Assembly (NCBI RefSeq): GCF_002086455.1
Contig: NZ_MVHC01000004.1
Coordinates: forward strand, 240,305 to 304,304
Length of the DNA: 64,000 nt
From: Mycolicibacter algericus DSM 45454
GTDB lineage: Bacteria > Actinomycetota > Actinomycetes > Mycobacteriales > Mycobacteriaceae
Direction of reading: 5' to 3'
The notes below the pieces were generated by a model. The model did no database searches and was not told where the DNA came from. It saw nothing but the letters and a program-made list of their open reading frames with translations. This document shows, one piece after another, positions 51,622 to 61,501 of the stretch. The translations under genes were made by a program, and so were the position numbers. The first letter of the stretch is position 1. Each line of letters starts with the position of its first letter.

Positions 51622-53525
51622 GCCGCCCCACCCTGCAGCACCTGCAGCTCGCCGAGCTCATCGCCCACGCGGGGGGTGACCCCTGGGCGGTCGACGACAG
51701 CCTGCAGGCCGGCAGCCCCACCCAGATCGACTTCCTGGCCCAGGCGTTCCACCAGGCCGCCGGATCGGCGACCGCCGCCGAGGAGACCTTCCGCACCGCC
51801 CGGCAACACTTCGAGCAGTACCACCGCGAGAGCGGCGAGCAGCCGATCAACCACGGCGCCGAAGTGCAACGCGTCAAAGACGGCCTGCACGCCAGCACCG
51901 AGCAACTGGGCCGCATCGCCGCAGATCTGGAGACCATCGCCGGCGCCCTGGCCCAGGCCCGCGCGGCGTCGCAGGCCAATATCACCGCGCTCAACGCCAA
52001 CCTGGTGGGCCTCGACAACCTCGTCGGCCACTACCTCGACCTGGAAAACGAGGGCCACGACTGCAGCACCGAGATCAACCAGTGTCGCCAGCAGGCCAAG
52101 GACGACACCGCCACCGCCCTGCACAACGGCACGGTCATCCGCAACACCTACTCCAAGGCTCTGCAGCAGGCCCTGACCAACCTGCGGGTCAGAGACGGCT
52201 ACGACCCCGACGCAGCGGTGAGCAGGTTCGATGCGGATGCCCCGTCGCCGCCACCGGGACCGGTGCCTGATGACCCGAAGGCCTTCAACGATTACTGGAA
52301 CAGCCTCACCCCCGGACAGAAGGACTGGCTTTACAACTCCGACCACAACATCGGCAACCACCCGGGCATGCCATGCGATCCGCCGGACCACCTGGGCTAC
52401 GACCACTACAACCGGCTGCACCTCGCCGACGAATTGACTCGGGCGCGGGCCGCCGCGACGCAAGCCGACGCGCTGCAGAACGAGCACCCGGACTGGGCGG
52501 CCGGCAACAACATTCCCCGGCCCAACGAACCGGGCGCGATCTTCGCCGACCGGGTCGCCTACGAGAACTGGCAACGACGATACGACGCCGCCCGCGACGG
52601 CGCCAAGTACCTACCCGATCTGCAGGCCGTCGACGCGGCACTGCAGGTCAGCCCCGATCGCAGACTGATGCTGCTCGACACCGAAAGCGGTACGCAGGCC
52701 CGCGCTGCCATCGCCGTCGGCGACCCGGACAAGGCCACCCATGTGTCGGTCACCGCCCCGGGACTCAACACCACGGTCCACGGCGCCATCGGAGGTATGA
52801 CCGATGAAGCGACGCACGTGCGAGGCGAAGCGCTACGGCAGCTGGGGCTGTCTCCGGGGCACGAGCACGACTCGGTATCGGCTATCGCCTGGATCGGTTA
52901 TGACCCGCCGCAAGTGCCCGGGTTCGACGATCGGGGCGCATCGCTGGCGGGTATCTGGGGCGTCACCCACGACGACCTGGCCCGGGCCGGTGCTCACGAC
53001 CTGGCCCGCTTCTACGACGGGATCCAGGCCTCCCATCTGGGTGGTCCGGCCGATCTGACCGCGATCGGGCACTCCTACGGCTCGCTGACGACCGGGCTGG
53101 CGTTGCAGGAACCCGGCGATCACGGAGTGTCGCGGGCACTGTTCTACGGATCTCCCGGTATCGAGGCCGCCACGCCCGAACAGTTGCATCTGCGGCCCGG
53201 CCAGGTGTTCGCCATGGAAGCCCCCGACGACCCCATCCAATGGGTGTACGACGCAAGGACGTTCGGTCAGGGCATTCCGATTCTGGGTTCCTACCTCAAT
53301 GACGAATTCGGTGACTTCGGCCCGAATCCGGCGACGAATCCCAACTTCACCCAGTTGGCAACCGGGGCGGCCACCGTGCCCGACGGCCATGGTGGAACGG
53401 TCAGCCTGCAAGAAGCGCACGGCCACAGCGACTACCCGCGCTTCCCGGACGGCGGCGGGCTGCGAACGACGAACTACAACATCGCCGCCGTCCTCGCCGG
53501 CACGAAACCGATTGAAGGCAAATGA
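51618..53525 (+). CDS. Alpha/beta hydrolase of the DUF1023 family with helical N-terminal domain
   Basis: A 635-aa two-part protein. Residues 1-190 are helical with regular heptads and resemble the WXG100/ESX-like helical domains that precede such hydrolases. Residues about 330-635 form the DUF1023 alpha/beta hydrolase, with the nucleophile elbow AIGHSYGS (near residue 492), the FYGSPGIEA strand and a His in AHGHSDYPR. No signal peptide, so if it is exported it would need a type VII system (inference). GTG start overlaps the 15-codon frame by 4 bp, and it overlaps the lipoprotein gene by 4 bp. The pair resembles Rv2797c-lppV of M. tuberculosis. Confidence 0.85.
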   Translation: MSRPTLQHLQLAELIAHAGGDPWAVDDSLQAGSPTQIDFLAQAFHQAAGSATAAEETFRTARQHFEQYHRESGEQPINHGAEVQRVKDGLHASTEQLGRIAADLETIAGALAQARAASQANITALNANLVGLDNLVGHYLDLENEGHDCSTEINQCRQQAKDDTATALHNGTVIRNTYSKALQQALTNLRVRDGYDPDAAVSRFDADAPSPPPGPVPDDPKAFNDYWNSLTPGQKDWLYNSDHNIGNHPGMPCDPPDHLGYDHYNRLHLADELTRARAAATQADALQNEHPDWAAGNNIPRPNEPGAIFADRVAYENWQRRYDAARDGAKYLPDLQAVDAALQVSPDRRLMLLDTESGTQARAAIAVGDPDKATHVSVTAPGLNTTVHGAIGGMTDEATHVRGEALRQLGLSPGHEHDSVSAIAWIGYDPPQVPGFDDRGASLAGIWGVTHDDLARAGAHDLARFYDGIQASHLGGPADLTAIGHSYGSLTTGLALQEPGDHGVSRALFYGSPGIEAATPEQLHLRPGQVFAMEAPDDPIQWVYDARTFGQGIPILGSYLNDEFGDFGPNPATNPNFTQLATGAATVPDGHGGTVSLQEAHGHSDYPRFPDGGGLRTTNYNIAAVLAGTKPIEGK

Positions 53526-54091
53526 GACACCACACCATCATCAGTGTGAACGGTCGACTCCACCGGCTGCTTTTCGTCGCGGTGGTCGTCGCCGCGTTAA
53601 CAGGAGGATGCCACGTGAACCAGCCTTACGGGCCCACCCCGCCCACCGAAGCCGCCCAGGCGCTGGAAGAATTGCGATCGCTGCCCTCGTTTGAGGACAC
53701 CCGAGCGCAGGTGCAGGCCGCGATGAAGGAGATCACCGCGGCCGCAGGCGAACTCATCTCCGGCGTGGTCTGGGAGAACCCGCATGAGGGCTCGGGTGAA
53801 GGTTGTCAGCGACGGCCATACGAGCAGGCCAACGCGCGCGGGTACCTCTTACCGGACGAGGTCGCGGTCCGGGTCGCGGTATCCGAGCGGGACTGGGCGG
53901 GCATCCAGGAGGCCGCCAGGATCGCGGCGGCAAAGCTCGACGCCACCGAACTCCAGGTGATGCAGGACCAGCCCGGCAACCACGACGTCGGGTTCTACGG
54001 CCCCGCCGGGCTGTACATCAAGGTCGGCTACCGGGGCAACCTGGTGGTTTCCGGCTACACCGGCTGCCGGCTGCCGCGCGAGCAGAAGTGA
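53522..54091 (+). CDS. LppA/LppV-like lipoprotein
   Basis: A 189-aa lipoprotein. The signal peptide ends in lipobox ALTGGC with the lipidated Cys at about residue 30. The mature part has EALEELRSLPSFEDTRAQVQ-like helices, a Cys in GEGCQRRPY and a C-terminal Cys in GYTGCRLP, the pattern of the mycobacterial LppA/LppB/LppV family. ATG overlaps the hydrolase stop (ATGA), so the two are coexpressed; the lipoprotein may anchor or inhibit the hydrolase outside the membrane (inference). Confidence 0.85.
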   Translation: MRHHTIISVNGRLHRLLFVAVVVAALTGGCHVNQPYGPTPPTEAAQALEELRSLPSFEDTRAQVQAAMKEITAAAGELISGVVWENPHEGSGEGCQRRPYEQANARGYLLPDEVAVRVAVSERDWAGIQEAARIAAAKLDATELQVMQDQPGNHDVGFYGPAGLYIKVGYRGNLVVSGYTGCRLPREQK

Positions 54092-54095
54092 CCGC

Positions 54096-55220
54096 TTACC
54101 AATCCGATTCGTCGAAGGTGATGACGCCGCGGATGTTCTTGCCGTCGACCATGTCGGCGTAGCCGGCGTTGATGTCCTCGAGCTTGTAGGTCGTGGTGAT
54201 CATCTCGTCGATCTTGAGCAGCCCGGACTTGTACAGGCCGACCAGCCGCGGCGTCTCGATGTGTGAGCTACCGCCGCCGAAGATGTTGCCTTTCAAGGTC
54301 TTCTGCAACATCGTGAACAGGAACAGGTTCAGCTTGACGTCGGCGTCGGCCATCGACCCCATGCCGGTGACCACGCAGGTGCCGGTCTTGGCGGTCAGCG
54401 TCAGCGCCTCTTCGATGTACTCGCCCTTCATGTCGCCGACGGCGATGATCACCTTGTCGGCCATCAGGCCCCAGGTCTCCTCCATGACCGGCATGATCGC
54501 CTCGGCCATCGACGAGTAGACACCGGTGGCGCCGAACTTGACGGCCTGATCCCGCTTGAAGGCCACCGGGTCGATCGCGATGACGCGCCGTGCCCCGGAC
54601 AGCACCGCGCCCTGCAGCGCGCTCATGCCGATGCCGCCGACACCGACGATGATGACGGTCTCGCCGGGCTTGACGTCGGCGACGTTGGTGGCCGAGCCGA
54701 ACCCGGTGGGCACCGCGCAGCCCATGATCGCCGCGGCCTCGAACGGCACGTCGGAATCGATCTTGACCACCGAATCCTGGTGCACCGTCATGTAGGGCGC
54801 GAAGGTGCCCAGCAGGTTCATCGCGGAGACCTCGTGCGAACCGGCGCGGATACGGTGGGTGCCGTCGGCGATCGCCTTGCCGCCCAGCAGGACCGCCCCG
54901 CGGTCACACAGCGAGCGGAAGCCCTTCATGCACGGCGGGCAGGAACCGCAAGCCGGGATGAAGGCCATCACGACGTGGTCGCCCTCTGCCAGGCCGGTCA
55001 CGCCCTTGCCGACCTTGGTGATGACCCCGGCGCCCTCGTGGCCGCCGAGCGCCGGCAGACCGATCGGGGTCGCCCCGGTGGTGACGTGGTAGTCCGAGTG
55101 GCACATCCCCGCGGCGTGCATCCGGACCTGAACCTCACCGGCGACGGGGTCGCCCAGCTCGATCTCGTCGACCCGCCACGGCGAGTTCAGCTCCCATAAC
55201 AGTGCGCCCTTGGTCTTCAT
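54096..55220 (-). CDS. Zinc-dependent alcohol dehydrogenase (AdhB-like)
   Basis: A 374-aa medium-chain NAD-dependent alcohol dehydrogenase. The start MKTKGALLWEL is that of mycobacterial AdhB (Rv0761c)-type and NDMA-dependent enzymes. Zinc ligands are Cys in GMCHSD and His in GGHEGAG, the structural lobe is CGSCPPCMKGFRSLC and the cofactor motif GVGGIG is near residue 198. A TATGAT -10 lies 8 nt before the ATG, so the mRNA is almost leaderless. A KstR-like palindrome overlaps that -10, and a KstR2-like palindrome lies 25 bp further up. Induction by sterols is therefore suspected. Confidence 0.92.
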   Translation of the reverse strand: MKTKGALLWELNSPWRVDEIELGDPVAGEVQVRMHAAGMCHSDYHVTTGATPIGLPALGGHEGAGVITKVGKGVTGLAEGDHVVMAFIPACGSCPPCMKGFRSLCDRGAVLLGGKAIADGTHRIRAGSHEVSAMNLLGTFAPYMTVHQDSVVKIDSDVPFEAAAIMGCAVPTGFGSATNVADVKPGETVIIVGVGGIGMSALQGAVLSGARRVIAIDPVAFKRDQAVKFGATGVYSSMAEAIMPVMEETWGLMADKVIIAVGDMKGEYIEEALTLTAKTGTCVVTGMGSMADADVKLNLFLFTMLQKTLKGNIFGGGSSHIETPRLVGLYKSGLLKIDEMITTTYKLEDINAGYADMVDGKNIRGVITFDESDW

Positions 55221-55228
55221 GATCGGCC

Positions 55229-55246
55229 ATCATAGAACACGTTATA
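55229..55246 (-). promoter_or_regulatory. Promoter -10 with overlapping KstR-like operator upstream of the alcohol dehydrogenase
   Basis: TAGAACACGTTATA (55233-55246) fits the KstR consensus TNNAACNNGTTNNA at all eight defined bases. On the minus strand it overlaps the -10 TATGAT (55229-55234) by two bases, a repressor-type position. KstR is the TetR-family repressor of cholesterol genes in mycobacteria; its gene is not in this window. Confidence 0.65.
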
Positions 55247-55258
55247 AAAGATGCCGCG

Positions 55259-55272
55259 ATCAAGCGCTTGAA
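55259..55272. promoter_or_regulatory. KstR2-like palindrome
   Basis: ATCAAGCGCTTGAA contains a perfect 12-bp palindrome TCAAGCGCTTGA and fits the remembered KstR2 consensus AnCAAGnnCTTGnT except for the last base. It lies 13 bp from the KstR-like site in the 68-bp gap before the alcohol dehydrogenase gene. Confidence 0.45.
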
Positions 55273-55288
55273 CTGCGCAAACTAGCTT

Positions 55289-56919
<1,631 letters not shown>

Positions 56920-56964
56920 ATCGCCGTCGGCGCGATGTCGCCGGTGTCGGTTAGCGTGGCCGCC

Positions 56965-57726
56965 ATGAGTAGCGCCCTATCCGACGACAAGATGCTGGCG
57001 CGTATCGCCGCTCTGCTGCGCCAGGCCGAAGGGACCGACAACGCCCACGAAGCCGACGCGTTCATGGCGGCAGCACAGCGGTTGGCCACCGCCACCTCCA
57101 TCGATCTGGCGGTGGCCCGGGCGCATGCCACCAAACGGACACCGGCCACCGCCCCGGTGCAGCGCACCATCACCATCGGATCGCCCGGCACCAAGGGCCT
57201 ACGCACCTACGTGCAACTGTTCGTCGGAATCGCCGCGGCCAACGACGTGCGTTGCGACGTGGCGTCGAACTCCACCTTCGTCTACGCCTACGGCTTCGCC
57301 GAGGACATCGACGCCACGCATGCGCTCTACGCCAGCCTGGTCGTCCAGATGGTCCGGGCCGCCGACGCCTACCTCGCCACCGGCGCGCATCGGCCGACGC
57401 CGACGATCACCGCCCGGTTGAACTTCCACCTGGCGTTCGGCGCCCGGGTGGGCCAGCGGCTGGCCGAGGCCCGCGATGAAACCCGCAGGGCGGCCGAGAA
57501 AGACCGCGATCGGCCACCGGGGACTGCGATCGCGTTGCGCAACAAGGAGCTTGAACTCACCGACTTCTACCGCGGTGCTTCGCGGGCGCGTGGTACCTGG
57601 CGCGCGACCAGGGCCTCGGCCGGGTATTCGTCGGCGGCGCGGCGAGCCGGGGACCGGGCCGGCCGGCGGGCGCGCCTGGGTGACGACACCGAGTTGTCGG
57701 TGGCGCGCTCGGCGCTGGAGCGGTGA
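56965..57726 (+). CDS. DUF2786 protein (Rv0184-like)
   Basis: A 253-aa protein whose first 45 residues form the DUF2786 helical motif (KMLARIAALLRQAEGTDNAHEADAFMAAAQRL), often linked to phage and nucleic-acid-related proteins. The rest is alpha-rich with a basic, Arg/Ala-rich C-terminus (about 200-253). The ATG at 56965 is favoured over 56935, giving MSSALSDDK. It overlaps the next gene by 4 bp (GTGA), as in Rv0184-Rv0185. Function unknown. Confidence 0.88.
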   Translation: MSSALSDDKMLARIAALLRQAEGTDNAHEADAFMAAAQRLATATSIDLAVARAHATKRTPATAPVQRTITIGSPGTKGLRTYVQLFVGIAAANDVRCDVASNSTFVYAYGFAEDIDATHALYASLVVQMVRAADAYLATGAHRPTPTITARLNFHLAFGARVGQRLAEARDETRRAAEKDRDRPPGTAIALRNKELELTDFYRGASRARGTWRATRASAGYSSAARRAGDRAGRRARLGDDTELSVARSALER

Positions 57727-58229
57727 GCGGGCAGTTTGAGCGCGACACGCAACGCGCCAAGGTTTATGCCGCGGAGGTGGTTGTGCGGGCCCTCTTCGAC
57801 CGGGCGGCTGAAACCGGGGCCCGCGGTGTGGAGTTCTTCGGTACCGGCATAACGCTGCCGCCGGAAGGCCGCTTCGGCTCGGTGGCGGCGGTCGGCCGCT
57901 ATCTCGACGACGTGCTGGCGCTGCCGGCGGTACGCGACCGGTGGCCGGACACCGCGATGCTGACGGTGCGCGCACGCCGCGGTGTCACGGCGGCGCACTA
58001 CGAAAAGGTCGGCGAAGCAGGCGTTATCGCCGTACCGGACCAACGTGGCGCGGACTGGGCGTTGCGGGAACTGGTGGTGCTGCACGAGGTCGCGCACCAT
58101 CTGTGTGATGTCCGGCCGCCGCACGGCCCGGAGTTCGTCGCGACGTTCTGCGAGCTGGCCGAGTCGGTGATGGGCCCGGAGGTGGGTTATGTGCTGCGGG
58201 TGGTGTTCGCCAAGGAGGGCGTCCGGTGA
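57723..58229 (+). CDS. TIGR04338-family zinc metallohydrolase-like protein (Rv0185-like)
   Basis: A 168-aa protein with a gluzincin-type motif HEVAHH (His121, Glu122, His125) and a further candidate ligand in PHGPEF (His near residue 134). The layout matches the TIGR04338 family, always small and next to the DUF2786 gene in mycobacteria. Peptidase activity is predicted but unproven. GTG start overlapping the upstream stop. Its last codons form the left arm of the terminator hairpin. Confidence 0.88.
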   Translation: MSGQFERDTQRAKVYAAEVVVRALFDRAAETGARGVEFFGTGITLPPEGRFGSVAAVGRYLDDVLALPAVRDRWPDTAMLTVRARRGVTAAHYEKVGEAGVIAVPDQRGADWALRELVVLHEVAHHLCDVRPPHGPEFVATFCELAESVMGPEVGYVLRVVFAKEGVR

Positions 58230-58259
58230 CGCCTAACGATCACCGTTGGGCGTCACCGG
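58223..58259. terminator. Strong hairpin between convergent Rv0185-like and mymT genes
   Basis: Perfect 11-bp arms CCGGTGACGCC (58223-58233) and GGCGTCACCGG (58249-58259) with a 15-nt loop. It includes the Rv0185-like stop codon and lies 12 bp past the mymT stop, so it can end transcription from both sides. No U-run follows. Confidence 0.7.
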
Positions 58260-58271
58260 CGCCGCTGCTCC

Positions 58272-58421
58272 TCAGCTACTGACCGGGACCAGCGCGTCAC
58301 CGCAGGTGCAGCGGTAGGCCTCGCCGGCTCCCTGACAGTGGCACGGGGACTCGATGCGGACGCGGCATCCGCACCCGTCGTGGCCGCATGTCAAGACGGT
58401 TCCCGCTTCGTAGTTCGTCAT
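58272..58421 (-). CDS. mymT: Copper-binding metallothionein MymT
   Basis: A 49-aa Cys-rich protein with seven Cys residues at positions 12, 17, 19, 27, 29, 38 and 40 in C-x4-C-x-C ... C-x-C ... C-x-C pairs. It matches M. tuberculosis MymT (Rv0186A) nearly residue for residue after its first few positions: [28 protein letters not shown] and YRCTCGD. MymT binds several Cu(I) ions and protects the cytoplasm from copper. ATG at 58421 follows AGAAAGG. Its promoter carries a RicR palindrome, so induction by copper is expected. The bglS gene that precedes it in M. tuberculosis is missing. Confidence 0.95.
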   Translation of the reverse strand: MTNYEAGTVLTCGHDGCGCRVRIESPCHCQGAGEAYRCTCGDALVPVSS

Positions 58422-58466
58422 GTGTCGCACCTTTCTCTTGCACCCGGCTGGGCGCCGGTCTGCCTG

Positions 58467-58488
58467 ACTATATACCCCGTAGGGGTAT
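58467..58488 (-). promoter_or_regulatory. mymT promoter with RicR operator
   Basis: The palindrome ATACCCC-GTA-GGGGTAT (58472-58488) touches the leftward -10 TATAGT (minus strand, 58467-58472). RicR without copper would block the promoter. A TAAAGA rightward -10-like element (58493-58498) on the other side could place the O-methyltransferase gene under the same control. The operator matches the one at 61469 in arm and spacer length. Confidence 0.85.
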
Positions 58489-58536
58489 GGGGTAAAGATA
58501 TTGGGAGGCGGAGATCATGGTTGCCGTCTAGCCTCG

Positions 58537-59202
58537 GTGGACGTGACCGAAACACCAACGCCCCGCGACGTCGATAGCCTGCTGGACCGCATCTTCGCCG
58601 GCGACGACCCCGACCTGCAGGCAGCGCTGGCCGCCAGCGAAGCGGCCGGGCTGCCGTCGATCGCGGTCTCGGCGCAGCAGGGCAAGTTCTTGAACCTGCT
58701 CGCGACGGCGACCGGAGCCACCCGCATCCTCGAGATCGGCACCCTGGGCGGCTACAGCACGATCTGGCTGGCGCGGGCCGTCGGACCCGGCGGCGCGGTG
58801 GTCACGCTGGAGTACGAGCCGACGCACGCCGACGTCGCCCGGGCCAATTTGGACCGCGCCGGAGTCGGCGATCGGGTGCAGGTGATCGTCGGCCCGGCGC
58901 TTCAGACCCTGCCGAGCCTGACCGGCGAGCCGTTCGATCTGGTGTTCATCGACGCCGACAAGGAGAATAATGTCGGCTATCTGGACTGGGCGGTGCGGCT
59001 GTGCCGCCCCGGGTCGGTCATCGTGGTGGACAACGTGATCCGTGAGGGGACGATCCTGCAGCCGACGTCCGGCGACGCGACGGCACGTGGTAGCCGGGAT
59101 GTCTTGGAGTTGATGGGCGAGCACCCGCGACTGCAGGCCGCCGCTATTCAGACGGTCGGGGCCAAGGGCTGGGACGGCTTCGGGATCGCCGTGGTGGCGT
59201 AG
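58537..59202 (+). CDS. SAM-dependent O-methyltransferase (Rv0187-like)
   Basis: A 221-aa class I methyltransferase of the caffeoyl-CoA/catechol O-methyltransferase family. The SAM motif is ILEIGTLGGYSTIWLA (near residues 60-75), the metal-ligand region FIDADKENN (near 135) and VVDNVIREG (near 162), so a divalent metal is needed. GTG at 58537 aligns with the Rv0187 start; GTG at 58543 is the alternative, and neither has a clear ribosome binding site. Mg-dependent methyl transfer to a catechol-like hydroxyl is expected. It is divergent from mymT across the RicR operator. Confidence 0.92.
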   Translation: MDVTETPTPRDVDSLLDRIFAGDDPDLQAALAASEAAGLPSIAVSAQQGKFLNLLATATGATRILEIGTLGGYSTIWLARAVGPGGAVVTLEYEPTHADVARANLDRAGVGDRVQVIVGPALQTLPSLTGEPFDLVFIDADKENNVGYLDWAVRLCRPGSVIVVDNVIREGTILQPTSGDATARGSRDVLELMGEHPRLQAAAIQTVGAKGWDGFGIAVVA

Positions 59203-59224
59203 TCGGGGCCGCGGCGGCCGTCGG

Positions 59225-59602
59225 TCACCCCAGCGCGGCGCTGCGCCGGTCCGTCACGATGTCGTCGGCCAGCGGCGCGATCGCCGCGATGATCTCCGCG
59301 GTGGTCGCCTCGGGCACTTCGCAAGCGGTGAGCGCGGCCGTGAGATGACCGACCGCCAGGTCGAACTGCAATCGGCCGATGTTGCGATCGCGATGGGCGT
59401 CGGCCATCGACAACCCCCGGTAGGGTTCGGGGCCGCCGAGCGCTGCCGCGAAGAACGAGACCTGCCTGCTTTTGAGGCGGGCCATGTCGCTGTTGCGAAA
59501 GTAGCCGGCAAGCCGGGCGTCGGCCAATACGCGCTCGTAGAACTCGTCGACGACCGCGGTCAGCGCCGCAGCACCGCCGATTTCGTCGTAGATGCAAGTC
59601 AT
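59225..59602 (-). CDS. Truncated hemoglobin, group I (GlbN-like)
   Basis: A 125-aa 2-over-2 globin. The B10 Tyr is Tyr22 in DEFYERVL and the proximal F8 His is His70 in SMADAHRDRNI; FFAAALGGPEPY is the E-helix region shared with GlbN (Rv1542c). Group I truncated hemoglobins detoxify nitric oxide to nitrate with bound O2. ATG at 59602 has GAGGA 9-10 nt upstream, and an upstream extension of the frame is not needed. M. tuberculosis carries glbN elsewhere, and here has Rv0188, so this position is unusual. Confidence 0.9.
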   Translation of the reverse strand: MTCIYDEIGGAAALTAVVDEFYERVLADARLAGYFRNSDMARLKSRQVSFFAAALGGPEPYRGLSMADAHRDRNIGRLQFDLAVGHLTAALTACEVPEATTAEIIAAIAPLADDIVTDRRSAALG

Positions 59603-59702
59603 CTGAGGCGTCCTCGAGGTTGCGAACGTTGTCTCAACCAGCACACCGCCGGCTCGTTTCACCGCAGTTAAAGCGGAGTCACGATCGTCGAAAGAACATC
59701 TC

Positions 59703-59723
59703 ACGCCGGGTGTCCACCGGCGT
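59703..59723 (-). terminator. Hairpin after ilvD
   Basis: Perfect 7-bp arms ACGCCGG and CCGGCGT with a 7-nt loop, 5 bp beyond the ilvD stop. No U-run. It separates ilvD from the globin gene on the same strand. Confidence 0.55.
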
Positions 59724-59727
59724 CGCG

Positions 59728-61425
59728 CTATCCGCAGACCGCGCCGATGGCCGCCGAACCGACCAGCTTGCGGTACTTGGCCAGCACGCCGGTGGTGTAG
59801 CGCGGTGGCGGGGGAGTGAAACCCTCAGCGCGGGCAGCGAATTCATCCGGGTCGGCCACCACGTCCAAGGTCGCGTTGGCCACGTCGAGGCGGATCTTGT
59901 CGCCATCGCGTAGGAATGCCACCGGCCCGCCGTCCACCGCCTCGGGGGCGATGTGGCCGACGCACAATCCCGTCGTCCCGCCGGAGAACCGGCCGTCGGT
60001 CAGCAGCAGGACGTCCTTGCCGAGGCCGGCGCCCTTGATCGCACCGGTGATCGCCAGCATCTCGCGCATTCCCGGCCCCCCCTTGGGACCCTCGTAGCGG
60101 ATCACCACGGCGTCACCCGCGCTGATCGTGCCGTCCTCGAGGGCATCCAGTGCCGCCCGCTCGCCATCGAAAACCCTTGCCGTACCCTCAAACACATCGG
60201 TGTCGAAGCCCGCCGACTTGACCACCGCGCCCTCCGGCGCCAGTGACCCGCGCAGGATGGTGATGCCGCCGGTCGGGTGGATGGGGTTGGTCAGCGCGTG
60301 CAGCACCTTGCCGTCGACGACCGGCGGGTTGAGCTCGGCGATGTTCTCCGCCATCGTCTTTCCGGTGACGGTCAGGCAGTCGCCGTGCAGCAGGCCGGCT
60401 TCCAGCAGGGTCTTCAGCATGACCGGCACCCCGCCGATCTTATCGATGTCGAACATGACGTGCTGGCCGAACGGCTTCACGTCGGCCAGGTGGGGAACCT
60501 TCGCGCCCACCCGGGAGAAGTCGGCCAGGGTCAGCTCCACTTCGGCCTCACGGGCGATCGCCAGCAGGTGCAGCACCGCGTTGGTGGAGCCGCCGAACGC
60601 CATCACCACCGCGATGGCGTTCTCGAACGCCTCCTTGGTCAGGATGTCGCGGGCGGTGATGCCGCGCCGCAGCAACTCCACCACGGCCGATCCGCTGCGC
60701 CGGGCGTAGCCGTCGCGGCGTCGGTCGGCCGACGGCGGGGAGGCGCTGCCCGGCAACGACATACCGAGCGCCTCGGCCGCACTTGCCATGGTGTTGGCGG
60801 TGTACATCCCGCCGCAGGCGCCCTCGCCCGGGCAGATGGACCGCTCGATCTCGTCGACGTCCTCACGCGACATCAGTCCGCGCGAGCAGGCGCCGACCGC
60901 CTCGAAGGCATCGATGATCGTCACCTCGCGCTCGGTTCCGTCGGAGAGCTGGGCGTAGCCGGGCATGGTGGAGCCCGCGTAGAGGAACACCGCGGCCAGA
61001 TCCAGCCGGGCTGCGGCCATCAGCATGCCGGGCAGCGACTTGTCGCAGCCGGCCAGCAGCACCGAGCCGTCGAGGCGCTCAGCGCACATCACGGTCTCGA
61101 CGCTGTCGGCGATCACCTCGCGCGACACCAGCGAAAAGTGCATACCCTCGTGGCCCATCGAGATGCCATCGGAAACCGAGATGGTGCCGAACTCCAGCGG
61201 GTAGCCGCCCGCTTCGAAGACGCCTTCCTTGGCGGCCTTGGCCAACCGGTCCAGCGACAGGTTGCACGGGGTGATCTCGTTCCACGAGGACGCCACCCCG
61301 ATCTGGGACTTGGCGAAGTCGTCGTCGCCCATGCCCACCGCCCGCAGCATCCCGCGGGCGGCGGTCTTCTCCAGGCCGTCGGTGACGTCGCGGCTGCGGG
61401 GCTTGATGTCGACGGAGTCAGGCAT
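59728..61425 (-). CDS. ilvD: Dihydroxy-acid dehydratase IlvD
   Basis: A 565-aa Fe-S dehydratase of the IlvD/Edd family, which makes 2-keto-isovalerate and 2-keto-3-methylvalerate in valine, isoleucine and leucine synthesis. Cluster Cys residues are in [16 protein letters not shown] and [15 protein letters not shown]-terminal [12 protein letters not shown] and GHIAPEA are the family signature, with the active-site Ser. ATG at 61425. It is transcribed toward glbN and is divergent from the DUF305 gene by 76 bp, with the RicR site in between. In M. tuberculosis IlvD is a copper-sensitive Fe-S enzyme candidate beside the copper regulator; this link is only positional. Confidence 0.96.
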   Translation of the reverse strand: MPDSVDIKPRSRDVTDGLEKTAARGMLRAVGMGDDDFAKSQIGVASSWNEITPCNLSLDRLAKAAKEGVFEAGGYPLEFGTISVSDGISMGHEGMHFSLVSREVIADSVETVMCAERLDGSVLLAGCDKSLPGMLMAAARLDLAAVFLYAGSTMPGYAQLSDGTEREVTIIDAFEAVGACSRGLMSREDVDEIERSICPGEGACGGMYTANTMASAAEALGMSLPGSASPPSADRRRDGYARRSGSAVVELLRRGITARDILTKEAFENAIAVVMAFGGSTNAVLHLLAIAREAEVELTLADFSRVGAKVPHLADVKPFGQHVMFDIDKIGGVPVMLKTLLEAGLLHGDCLTVTGKTMAENIAELNPPVVDGKVLHALTNPIHPTGGITILRGSLAPEGAVVKSAGFDTDVFEGTARVFDGERAALDALEDGTISAGDAVVIRYEGPKGGPGMREMLAITGAIKGAGLGKDVLLLTDGRFSGGTTGLCVGHIAPEAVDGGPVAFLRDGDKIRLDVANATLDVVADPDEFAARAEGFTPPPPRYTTGVLAKYRKLVGSAAIGAVCG

Positions 61426-61468
61426 CCGCTCAGTATGCCGGTCGGCGGTGAGCGGACAAAACGAATAA

Positions 61469-61495
61469 ATACCCCGCGGGGGTATCGGCTAAAAT
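61469..61495 (+). promoter_or_regulatory. RicR operator and leaderless promoter of the DUF305-ricR operon
   Basis: ATACCCC-GCG-GGGGTAT (61469-61485) is followed after 4 bp by a -10 TAAAAT (61490-61495). Counting seven bases on gives +1 at 61502, the A of the DUF305 ATG, so the mRNA should be leaderless. The repressor site covers the space upstream of the -10, and ricR is the second gene, implying negative feedback by copper-free RicR. Confidence 0.85.
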
Positions 61496-61501
61496 AGCCC
61501 C

